A DNA stretch of 64,000 bases from Nitratireductor sp. Its GTDB lineage: Bacteria > Pseudomonadota > Alphaproteobacteria > Rhizobiales > Rhizobiaceae. This document shows, in pieces, positions 35,392 to 43,082 of this stretch (position 1 is its first letter; each line of letters opens with the position of its first letter). The position numbers were made by a program, and so were the translations under genes. The notes beneath the pieces were generated by a model, which saw nothing but the letters and a program-made list of their open reading frames with translations, ran no database searches and was not told the origin of the DNA. The DNA is taken from the NCBI GenBank assembly GCA_020637805.1, contig JACKJU010000001.1, positions 372,001 through 436,000 of the forward strand. Reading direction: 5' to 3'.

Positions 35392-37602
35392 ATGAAATTG
35401 TCCAGCATGATTCGCGGAAAGACGGGAATGGTAATCACCATTTCCCTGACCGTACTTATGCTGTCGCTCTACGTACTCAGAACCTGGCCGCAGATAATCG
35501 CGCCACTGCAAAACATCGTCTTTGACACCTACCAGCAGATCAAACCGCGACCCGGCGGCGACAGTGCGGTGATCGTCATCGACGTCGACGAAAGCTCCAT
35601 TGCCAAACTGGGCCAGTGGCCATGGCCGCGCACCACGATTGCCACTCTCGTGGACAAGGCCCGCGACAGCGGTGCTCTGGCAATCGGTTTCGACATGGCG
35701 TTTTCGGAGCCCGACCGTACCAGCCCAAGGCGTATAGCGAAGGAACTGGTATCGCGGAACTCGGGCAATACCGACCTTGCCGAACTTTCCCGCATGCTTG
35801 CTCAAATGCCGGACAACGACGAGCAGTTCGCAAGTTCGATAAAGACCATGCCGGTCGTACTGGGCTTCTTCAACGGCGAGGGCAAGGCGGACAGCGGCCT
35901 TGTCAAGAAGCCCGGTGTCGTTTGGCTGGGCGAGGACCTGACGCGTCTTCTGCCACCTCAGCGCGGGGTAATAAGCAGCCTGGAGCAACTCCAGGAGGCA
36001 GCCGCCGGCGCCGGGGCAATCAGCCTGTCGGGAGACCGCACAGACGAGGTCATACGCGAGGTTCCACTCTTCAATGCCTATGAGGGTACTGCGTGGCCCA
36101 GTCTGTCAATCGAACTGTTGCGGCTGGCAATCGAGAACGCGACAGGCGAGCCGCAGTCCTTCATCATCAAGACCAGTGAAGCCAGCGGCGAAGCATCGGG
36201 CGGAGTGGCGGCCATCACCGAGGCAAGAGTGGCCAACTTCTCCTTTCCCCTGACCGCCGACGGCAAGTTGAAGCTCTATTTTGCCCGTCAGGATACATCG
36301 AGGGTCGTCCCGGCCCACCATGTGCTCGCCACTTCAGCAGACGAACTGCGGCCCGAACTTGAAGGCAAGATCCTGATTGTCGGGACGTCGGCATCGGGCT
36401 TGCGGGACATCAGAACAACCGCACTCAGGGAAACCGTTCCGGGCGTGGAAATCCATGCGCAGATCATTGACCAGATCATGCAGGGCACCTTCCTTTCGCG
36501 GCCTGACTGGGCGTTCGGAATGGAATGGCTGCTGCTTGCGGTAACGGCGCTCATCATCATCCTGCTGGTACCGTTCATGGGACCCGCAATGGCAGCCATG
36601 CTCGGGGCATCGATCGTCGCCGCGGTCGCGGCCATCAGCTGGTACGCCTTTTCTCGGCATGGACTGCTTCTCGATCCAGTTTTCCCGATGGCAGGCGGGC
36701 TGCTGATCTACTCCCTCACAACACTTATGGTCTATGCCTCGACGGAGCGCGAGAAACGCTACATCAGGAATGCATTCGGCCACTATCTGGCGCCCGACCT
36801 TGTTGCCAGGCTGGAAGCTGCTCCGGATTCGCTTAGCCTTGGTGGTGAGGTTCGCGACATGACGCTAATGTTCCTCGATATTCGCGGCTTCACGCAAATC
36901 TCGGAACGGCTGACACCCGAGGAACTGGTGTCGTTTCTCAACGCTCTGCTTTCCCCGCTATCGGAGATCATCCAAGAGCATGAAGGTGCCATCGACAAGT
37001 ATATCGGAGATTCCATCATGGCGTTCTGGAATGCTCCGCTCGATGTGGACGATCACCCGCTGAAAGCCTGCCGCGCCGCGCTGGCGCTTATCGAAAAGGT
37101 CGAGGAATTGAATGCGCGCGACAGTTTCGGATTCAAGTCAAAGGACTTGCCGCCTGTGGCCATCGGCGTGGGCATATCGACCGGCGACGGATGCGTCGGA
37201 AACATGGGATCGAGCCGCAGGTTCGACTATTCTGTCGTCGGGGATACGGTAAACATTGCTGCAAGGCTGGAGAGCGCAACCAAGGAAGTCGGCTGGCCGA
37301 TACTGGTTTCGCGCGAAACGCATGATCGCAGCATGCAACTCGCATTTCTTCATGCCGGGCGGCTGAATCTCAAGGGCAAGACGGGAGCGCAAGAAGTCTT
37401 CGCCCTTGCAGGAGATTCCGAGACGGCGTCATCGCAGGAATTCGTCCGGTTGCGCGAAGCGCAAGACCAGATGTGGCAAGCCATCGAGAACGGCAACACC
37501 GAAGAGGCGCACCAGCTTGGCGAGGCGTGCTCCCGCCTGGCACCCGGCAGGTTCCAAGCCTTTCTGCAAAGGCTTTCCTCGTCAGAGCAATCACGATCTT
37601 GA
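35392..37602 (+). CDS. CHASE2-domain class III adenylate cyclase
   Basis: A 736-residue membrane receptor cyclase. After the first helix (VITISLTVLMLSLYVL) comes a large periplasmic CHASE2 domain (about 35-370; VIVIDVDESSIAKLGQWPWP), then three helices (about 380-460), then a class III cyclase domain (about 485-660). All catalytic elements are kept: first metal Asp in LFLDIRGFTQISE, second in KYIGDSIMAFW, and the transition-state Asn/Arg in VVGDTVNIAARLES. The purine-binding residues fit ATP. Start at 35392 chosen from MKLSSMIRGK; the RBS is weak and 35407 is an alternative. Next to FecR and the MBL hydrolase. Confidence 0.9.
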   Translation: MKLSSMIRGKTGMVITISLTVLMLSLYVLRTWPQIIAPLQNIVFDTYQQIKPRPGGDSAVIVIDVDESSIAKLGQWPWPRTTIATLVDKARDSGALAIGFDMAFSEPDRTSPRRIAKELVSRNSGNTDLAELSRMLAQMPDNDEQFASSIKTMPVVLGFFNGEGKADSGLVKKPGVVWLGEDLTRLLPPQRGVISSLEQLQEAAAGAGAISLSGDRTDEVIREVPLFNAYEGTAWPSLSIELLRLAIENATGEPQSFIIKTSEASGEASGGVAAITEARVANFSFPLTADGKLKLYFARQDTSRVVPAHHVLATSADELRPELEGKILIVGTSASGLRDIRTTALRETVPGVEIHAQIIDQIMQGTFLSRPDWAFGMEWLLLAVTALIIILLVPFMGPAMAAMLGASIVAAVAAISWYAFSRHGLLLDPVFPMAGGLLIYSLTTLMVYASTEREKRYIRNAFGHYLAPDLVARLEAAPDSLSLGGEVRDMTLMFLDIRGFTQISERLTPEELVSFLNALLSPLSEIIQEHEGAIDKYIGDSIMAFWNAPLDVDDHPLKACRAALALIEKVEELNARDSFGFKSKDLPPVAIGVGISTGDGCVGNMGSSRRFDYSVVGDTVNIAARLESATKEVGWPILVSRETHDRSMQLAFLHAGRLNLKGKTGAQEVFALAGDSETASSQEFVRLREAQDQMWQAIENGNTEEAHQLGEACSRLAPGRFQAFLQRLSSSEQSRS

Positions 37603-37733
37603 CGGAACAGGCGACTGCGCAAGAGACGGACGAAACGTGGAACTGCCGTTTCAAACGAAATCTGGAAACCGTTTGGCATTTTCCCGCGTTTACAGACCAA
37701 CAATAACAACTGACCTATCCGAGCGGGGACGAT

Positions 37734-39218
37734 ATGGGCGATGAAAACGACGGCAACCAACAGAAGCGCCCTGCCATCGTCTGGTTCCGCGACGATTTGA
37801 GGGTGAGCGACAATCCCGCGCTGTGCGAGGCCTGCAAAACCGGCAGCAGTGTGATTTGCGTCTTCGTGCTTCCCGAAGGTCTCGACCAACTGGCGGACTA
37901 CGGCAGCGCGCAGAAGTGGTTCCTCCACCACGCTTTGGCGGGGCTTGCAAACAAGATATCGGGCCTGGGGGGAAGGCTCGATCTGTTTCATGGCAATGAG
38001 AAAGACGTCATTCGTTCAATCGTGAAGGAAACGAATGCCGGGTCGATTTTCTGGAACCGGAGATACACGAGGCACGGCCGCGACACCGACGCCGAATTGA
38101 AGAAAGAGTTCAAGGAAGCCGGAATCGAGGCCAAGAGCCTGGGCGGATCTCTGTTGCACGAACCTTACAGCCTCCAGACCCAGGATGGCGGGCCCTACCG
38201 CGTCTATTCGCCCTTCTGGCGCAAGCTAGTGAGCGAAGGTGAGCCGCGCTTGCCGCTGCCTGAACCAGATGGCATCGACGCGGCGGATGTTCAGGACGGA
38301 ACAGTTACCCTGGACGATCTGAAACTGTTACCGCGCGATCCTGACTGGGCCTCTGCCTGGAAAGATTTCTGGCAGGCAAATGAAGACGGTGCCCGGGCAA
38401 GGTTGGAGGAATTTCTCGAAGCCGGAGACGGTATCGACGGATATTCCAAGGGGCGCGATTTTCCTTCCCGCGACAATGTATCCAGACTGTCGCCACACCT
38501 GCGTTTCGGGACCATCTCGCCCTATCAGATCTGGAGTGCGACGCGGCATGCGGAAGACAAGGGCGACATCCCTTCCGGCGATTCGGAGAAATTTCTCAAG
38601 GAGCTCGCCTGGCGGGAGTTCTCATACCACCTCCTTTTTCATTATCCCGACATCTCCTGGCAAAACTACAATGAGCGTTTTGACGAGTTCGGCTGGAAGG
38701 AGGACAAGAGCGAGGCGTACCATGCCTGGTGCAAGGGCAAGACCGGATACCCGATTGTCGATGCCGGCATGCGCGAACTTTGGCAGACAGGTTACATGCA
38801 CAACCGGGTAAGGATGATCGTCGCATCATTCCTTACCAAGCATTTGCTCATTCACTGGCGGCTCGGAGAAAAGTGGTTCTGGGACACGCTGGTCGATGGG
38901 GATCATGCCAACAATGCTGCAAGCTGGCAGTGGGTTGCCGGATGCGGGGCAGATGCAGCGCCCTACTTCCGCATCTTCAACCCGATAACACAATCCCGGA
39001 AGTTCGATCCCGATGGGGAATACATCCGCCGCTACGTTCCCGAGATTGCCGACCTGCCCGACAAGCACTTGCACGCACCTTGGGAAGCACCGGAGGACGT
39101 ACTCTCCGATGCCGGGATCCAGCTGGGTCAAACCTATCCAAAACCCATGGTCGAACATTCGTGCGCGCGTGAACGCGCGCTTGCAGCCTATGACAAGGTC
39201 AAGAAAGACGATGGCTGA
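37734..39218 (+). CDS. phrB: Deoxyribodipyrimidine photo-lyase
   Basis: Uses blue light and FAD to split cyclobutane pyrimidine dimers. The 494 residues begin with the antenna domain (IVWFRDDLRVSDNPAL) and continue with the FAD domain: LRFGTISPYQIW, ELAWREFSYHLLFH, TGYPIVDAGMRELW, TGYMHNRVRMI, and WQWVAGCGADAAPYFRIFNP. The tryptophan electron-transfer chain and flavin-binding Asn are present. Class I CPD photolyase is more likely than cryptochrome; only an assay could tell. It shares its direction with cfa, 126 bases downstream. Confidence 0.94.
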   Translation: MGDENDGNQQKRPAIVWFRDDLRVSDNPALCEACKTGSSVICVFVLPEGLDQLADYGSAQKWFLHHALAGLANKISGLGGRLDLFHGNEKDVIRSIVKETNAGSIFWNRRYTRHGRDTDAELKKEFKEAGIEAKSLGGSLLHEPYSLQTQDGGPYRVYSPFWRKLVSEGEPRLPLPEPDGIDAADVQDGTVTLDDLKLLPRDPDWASAWKDFWQANEDGARARLEEFLEAGDGIDGYSKGRDFPSRDNVSRLSPHLRFGTISPYQIWSATRHAEDKGDIPSGDSEKFLKELAWREFSYHLLFHYPDISWQNYNERFDEFGWKEDKSEAYHAWCKGKTGYPIVDAGMRELWQTGYMHNRVRMIVASFLTKHLLIHWRLGEKWFWDTLVDGDHANNAASWQWVAGCGADAAPYFRIFNPITQSRKFDPDGEYIRRYVPEIADLPDKHLHAPWEAPEDVLSDAGIQLGQTYPKPMVEHSCARERALAAYDKVKKDDG

Positions 39219-39344
39219 AATGGCAACAACTCCACCTTTCAACATTTTCACGTCACAATCGGGTACTTGCATTGCCCCGATTTCAGTGGAAAGCTGTTGG
39301 TCCAATTCAACCGGAGAGGTTTCGAGAGCGAATAGAGGTGTCAC

Positions 39345-40625
39345 ATGAATTCGTCGCAAGCAGCTTTCGGCGCGGAAAACGGCAGCATGTCCAGCATCAC
39401 CTCCCAGCCTCTTGAGGTGACGCTCGGCAACATTCGTGACATTACTGCCCAGCTGCCGATGCACGCTTCGGCAATTCTGCGGGCGCTTACCCAGCTTCGT
39501 ATCGGGAAGATTACCGTTCAACTGCCCACCGGCCATGCGTACCGATTCGATTCCGGTGTGCCCGGCCCCGAGGCAAGCGTCGTGCTTCACAGCTGGAACG
39601 CTCCGCGAAGGACACTCACCGGCGGCTCCGTTGGACTGGCCGAGAGTTACATGGACGGTGAATGGGACAGCGATGACGTGACCACGTTCCTGGAGCTGTT
39701 TTCCGTCAACGAGGCGTTGGGCAATGAACTCACCACGCCATCCTGGTTTGCGAACTTCATTCACAAATTCCGTCACTGGATGAACGAGAACACGAAGCGT
39801 GGTTCGAAGCGCAACATTTCGGCACACTACGATCTCGGCAACGAATTCTATTCACTCTGGCTCGACCGGAGCATGACCTATTCATCAGCGATCTTCGACA
39901 AGGACACGAACTCGCTGGAGGCTGCGCAGAACGCGAAGTATCAGTCACTTGTCGAGGGTGCCGGCATTGGTCCTGGTGACCATGTTCTCGAGATCGGATG
40001 CGGCTGGGGCGGCTTTGCGGAATACGCAGCCAGGAATACAGGTGCGCGCGTGACCGGTCTTACGATCAGCCGCGAGCAGCTGGATTTCGCCAGAAAGCGT
40101 ATTTTCGAGGCCGGCCTCAACGAACGCGTGGAACTGAAATTCCAGGACTATCGCGACGAGACCGGTGTCTACGACAAGGTTGCATCGATAGAGATGTTCG
40201 AGGCTGTCGGGGAAAAATACTGGGGCGAGTATTTTGGCAAGGTCCGCGACTGCCTCAAATCCGGCGGCCGGGCCGGTCTCCAGATTATCACCATCGCCGA
40301 CCGCAGTTTCGAAAAATACCGGTCGCGGCCGGACTTCATTCAGCGTTACATCTTTCCAGGCGGAATGCTGCCCTCGCCTGCCAAACTCTCTGAACTTGCA
40401 GATGAACATGGCTTCGAAGAGGATGCCCCGGTAGTGTTCGGCCAGGATTATGCCCGTACGCTCGCTGAATGGCGGGACCGGTTCTGGCAAAGTTGGGACG
40501 ATATTCGCAAGCTGGGCTTCGATGACCGCTTCAAGCGGCTGTGGGAGTTCTACCTCCACTACTGCGAAGCTGGCTTCCGCTCGGAAAATACGGACGTGCG
40601 ACAGGTTTTCTACCGCAAAGCGTGA
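39345..40625 (+). CDS. cfa: Cyclopropane-fatty-acyl-phospholipid synthase family protein
   Basis: Transfers a methylene group from SAM to the double bond of unsaturated acyl chains in membrane phospholipid. 426 residues. The N-terminal lipid-binding domain contains GLAESYMDGEWDSDD; the catalytic domain starts NISAHYDLGNEFYSLWL, with the SAM loop VLEIGCGWGGFAEYAA and conserved EMFEAVGEKYW and FIQRYIFPGGMLPS. AGAGGTG precedes the start. Could equally be a related fatty-acid methyltransferase (e.g. UfaA-type); the family is sure, product less so. Confidence 0.92.
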   Translation: MNSSQAAFGAENGSMSSITSQPLEVTLGNIRDITAQLPMHASAILRALTQLRIGKITVQLPTGHAYRFDSGVPGPEASVVLHSWNAPRRTLTGGSVGLAESYMDGEWDSDDVTTFLELFSVNEALGNELTTPSWFANFIHKFRHWMNENTKRGSKRNISAHYDLGNEFYSLWLDRSMTYSSAIFDKDTNSLEAAQNAKYQSLVEGAGIGPGDHVLEIGCGWGGFAEYAARNTGARVTGLTISREQLDFARKRIFEAGLNERVELKFQDYRDETGVYDKVASIEMFEAVGEKYWGEYFGKVRDCLKSGGRAGLQIITIADRSFEKYRSRPDFIQRYIFPGGMLPSPAKLSELADEHGFEEDAPVVFGQDYARTLAEWRDRFWQSWDDIRKLGFDDRFKRLWEFYLHYCEAGFRSENTDVRQVFYRKA

Positions 40626-40745
40626 ACAGCGAGCGGCTCATATTCCCGACTTTTACCAGATTGCTGGCTTGACCTGCCTGCCTGCAGAACAAGATAATCG
40701 CAGTACGGCCAATCCGGGTCGGACCCGACCAATGGATGGCTGAAG

Positions 40746-41330
40746 ATGCGCGCTGCAACCCTTTTGAAGATCCTGACCGCATTGTGCGCGGTTACACTTC
40801 TTTCGGCCTGTACCACGAGCGGTCAGCGTACCAGCATCAAGGTCGGTTTCTACGATGTCAAAGGCGAATCCTTTGAGGAACTCGACCGGCAGATATCTCT
40901 GCATGGCCCGCGCGTAGAGGGGGTCGGCAAGGCGATAGCTGCCACCGGCATACGAATGATCCCCGAGATTCGCACCCGCATCTCAAACGGCGAATGCAAC
41001 GTTGCCAGTATTCGCGTCAGGGTAAAGGCCGACGTCACACTCCCGCGCCGTCGCGGTTCCAAGTCCGGCAATGCGGACGTCAACCGCGCCTTCAATAATC
41101 TTCAGGAATACGCCAAGCTGCACGAAGCCGTGCATGTGACCATCGCCGACCGATACGCCGCAGAAGCAGAGAAACGAATTTCCCAGCTACCTGCGCGCAA
41201 GACTTGCGGCCAGCTTTACAAGGATATCGGGGCGGCGTTCGGCGAAGTGATGGACGAGCACCGCAAGGCGCAACTGGATTTCGACTTACAGGAAAACAAG
41301 CGCATCGCTGCGCTCGCCGCAAAGAAGTGA
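40746..41330 (+). CDS. DUF922-family lipoprotein with HExxH motif
   Basis: A 194-residue protein with a lipoprotein signal (LLKILTALCAVTLLSAC; lipobox LSAC), so anchored in the envelope. The DUF922 domain follows, with KLHEAVHVTIADRYA containing HEAVH, a possible zinc-protease HExxH site; the family is annotated as a predicted secreted Zn-dependent protease, but activity is unproven. The chain keeps two cysteines (GECNV, KTCGQ). It lies 120 bases after cfa and converges on the ferredoxin gene with 16 bases between the stops. Confidence 0.85.
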   Translation: MRAATLLKILTALCAVTLLSACTTSGQRTSIKVGFYDVKGESFEELDRQISLHGPRVEGVGKAIAATGIRMIPEIRTRISNGECNVASIRVRVKADVTLPRRRGSKSGNADVNRAFNNLQEYAKLHEAVHVTIADRYAAEAEKRISQLPARKTCGQLYKDIGAAFGEVMDEHRKAQLDFDLQENKRIAALAAKK

Positions 41331-41346
41331 ACAGGAACCTGGCCTG

Positions 41347-41667
41347 TCAGGCCTGCTTTTCCGGTACGCGTACCACAAGGCCATCAAGATCGGCCGTCAC
41401 GCGAATTTGGCAGGACAGGCGAGAACCGGCCTGAGGTTCCCAGGCAAAATCCAGCATGTCCTCTTCCATGATTTCCGGGCTGCCGGTTTTCTCGCGCCAG
41501 GCTTCGTCCACGTAGACATGGCAGGTGGCGCAGGCACACGCGCCGCCGCATTCCGCCTCGATGCCGGGGACCGAATTCTTGATGGCGTTCTCCATCACTG
41601 TGGTACCGATTTCGGCCTCGACGGAATGTTCCTTTCCGTCATGGGTGATGTAGGTGATTTTTGGCAT
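41347..41667 (-). CDS. [2Fe-2S] ferredoxin, adrenodoxin type
   Basis: A 106-residue electron carrier. Cluster ligands: three cysteines in ECGGACACATCHVYV (C-x5-C-x2-C spacing) and the fourth in SRLSCQIRV. The N-terminal PKITYITHDGKEHSVEAE is the vertebrate-adrenodoxin-like bacterial form, used for cytochrome P450 or Fe-S assembly. The start at 41665-41667 is chosen to match this N terminus; the open frame upstream is short and unlike ferredoxin. Monocistronic. Confidence 0.93.
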   Translation of the reverse strand: MPKITYITHDGKEHSVEAEIGTTVMENAIKNSVPGIEAECGGACACATCHVYVDEAWREKTGSPEIMEEDMLDFAWEPQAGSRLSCQIRVTADLDGLVVRVPEKQA

Positions 41668-41886
41668 GACGCCCCCCGGATAGCACTGCAACGGCCTGGC
41701 ACCCGACTGAGCGGACCAAGGCTAACTCATCGTGCAAATAAGGATTGGCAGGGTTTGTAGTCAAGCCCTGTGGGGCGTGTCATTCACCTTTAACCGGAAT
41801 GGTGGCAGGCAATGCCCTGCCCAGGCCTCTGAACCCGCGCCCGCTTCTGCAGTTCGTGCACTCGATATTCGCAGTGGAAGGCGCTG

Positions 41887-42249
41887 TCAGGCCAATGACC
41901 GCAGATAGTCGCAGACTTTACCCGCTTCTGCGCCCAGCGCGCCGATATCGCGCGTTTTCGAGACTTCACAGTGTTCCGCAATCTCCGCAAGCCGGAATGC
42001 GCCGATAGCCCTTGCAGCACCCTTCAGAGAGTGCGCAGCGCGTGCGGCGTAGGCTTCGTCCCTGGAAGCAATCCCATCGAGATATGCGTTTGCCTGACTG
42101 AGAAAGATCGAGATGATCTCGTTTTGCAGGGAACGGTCGCCAAAGGTCTGGCTCGAAAGGTGGATGAGATCGACCGGCCGGGCTGTTCCGTCCCTGATCG
42201 AAGCTTCCTCGACATCCTTTCGGAGTACCATTTTTTGTAGATGGGGCAT
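41887..42249 (-). CDS. Histidine phosphotransfer (Hpt) domain protein
   Basis: A 120-residue single-domain protein with the phospho-accepting His in AARAAHSLKGAARAIGA, the signature of the Hpt four-helix bundle, followed by AEIAEHCE. An AGGAG precedes the ATG at 42247-42249. No kinase or response regulator is adjacent, so its partners lie elsewhere. It could relay phosphate between a hybrid kinase and a regulator or serve as a phosphate buffer. Confidence 0.87.
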   Translation of the reverse strand: MPHLQKMVLRKDVEEASIRDGTARPVDLIHLSSQTFGDRSLQNEIISIFLSQANAYLDGIASRDEAYAARAAHSLKGAARAIGAFRLAEIAEHCEVSKTRDIGALGAEAGKVCDYLRSLA

Positions 42250-42366
42250 GGCTCTTCTCCTGCGCTGAGATTCCATGCTGGCGCAATATCGTAAAAAAAG
42301 CGCTTACGTTGTGTAAGATATCCGGAAAGCCACAGAATGCGGGCCAGCAGACCCGGAACAGAGGCG

Positions 42367-42699
42367 CTATTCGGCGCCGGCGGCCTTGCGTCCGGCCTCA
42401 GTCAGCTTGCAAACCAGCCAATCGGGCTTGATGGGATTGGCAAACCACGGCTCCGCCCAGCCCCGCTCGATGCAGGAGCGAATGGTACGCACGGAGACTT
42501 CCTGTCCATGGGCATCGAAGAGCGGCAGCTTGCCACCGGGCTGTTTCAAGCCTTCGCGCAGATAGCGTATCTGCGCCGCGGTGGGCTTTGTGCCTGCCGC
42601 CACGCTTTCAATTGGCAAATCGGTGGATGGAATTTCGTTGCCCGCAGAACCTTCATCGGTCACCGGGCCGCCAGAAACAGCATTTACGCCTGCACTCAT
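42367..42699 (-). CDS. Small conserved protein, winged-helix-like
   Basis: A 110-residue protein; the first 40 residues are disordered and the rest is a compact domain: TAAQIRYLREGLKQPGGKLP, then RTIRSCIERGWAEPWFANPI, then KPDWLVCKLTEAGRKA. The final LTEAGR is the wing/helix ending seen in MarR-type winged-helix proteins, so DNA binding is possible but not shown. Homologues appear in rhizobia. A TTAA-N7-TTAA motif lies 82 bases upstream. Function unknown. Confidence 0.75.
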   Translation of the reverse strand: MSAGVNAVSGGPVTDEGSAGNEIPSTDLPIESVAAGTKPTAAQIRYLREGLKQPGGKLPLFDAHGQEVSVRTIRSCIERGWAEPWFANPIKPDWLVCKLTEAGRKAAGAE

Positions 42700-42780
42700 T
42701 GTCGCCTTCCCTGCCCCGGACGAGAAATCCGGACTTTTCCACATGGTCGGGCAAAATGCCCCGAGAAAAGTTTACCGATC

Positions 42781-42795
42781 TTAACCTTGTTTTAA
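42781..42795. promoter_or_regulatory. TTAA-N7-TTAA site (CtrA-type box)
   Basis: TTAACCTTGTTTTAA: TTAA halves exactly seven bases apart, with TTAACC, matching the CtrA consensus of alphaproteobacteria. It is 82 bases upstream of the winged-helix-like gene and 287 bases before gpr. Confidence 0.5.
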
Positions 42796-43027
42796 TTTTT
42801 TCGTACAGCGGCCGTCGGCTTTAATGTATTTTGGCAATAGTGTGCCATTGCGGTACGCTCGCTGCAAGGCAGGCGGAAATGCCGTTTGAAATATGGTTAA
42901 GTCCCGCTGCGGCGCGGGAAATTTACGGGGAAACGAGACATTTCGCGATGGAGACAGTCGCGAAAATGGCGTGATTTCAGGCAGTAGCGTGAATTCGGTC
43001 GGCGGTCTCATTTTTCCGAGCGGCACC

Positions 43028-43033
43028 TATAAT
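43028..43033 (+). promoter_or_regulatory. Candidate -10 element for the GPR-like gene
   Basis: A perfect TATAAT located 49 bases before the ATG. No good -35 lies 17 bases upstream (GTCTCA), so activator help may be needed. Confidence 0.35.
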
Positions 43034-43082
43034 AATGAATCTGCCGGAACACGGCGGTGTTTGAGACAGCGAGGCCAAGTCT

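Larger units (their letters stand above)
42700..43082. other. Divergent regulatory region before the GPR-like gene
   Basis: A 383-base gap without a credible gene. It holds a CtrA-type box (42781-42795), two inverted repeats (TCCCGC/GCGGGA at 42902-42919; TTTCGCGA/TCGCGAAA at 42941-42965) and a TATAAT at 43028-43033. Two hairpins in an A/T-rich gap suggest regulation of one or both flanking genes. Confidence 0.6.
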
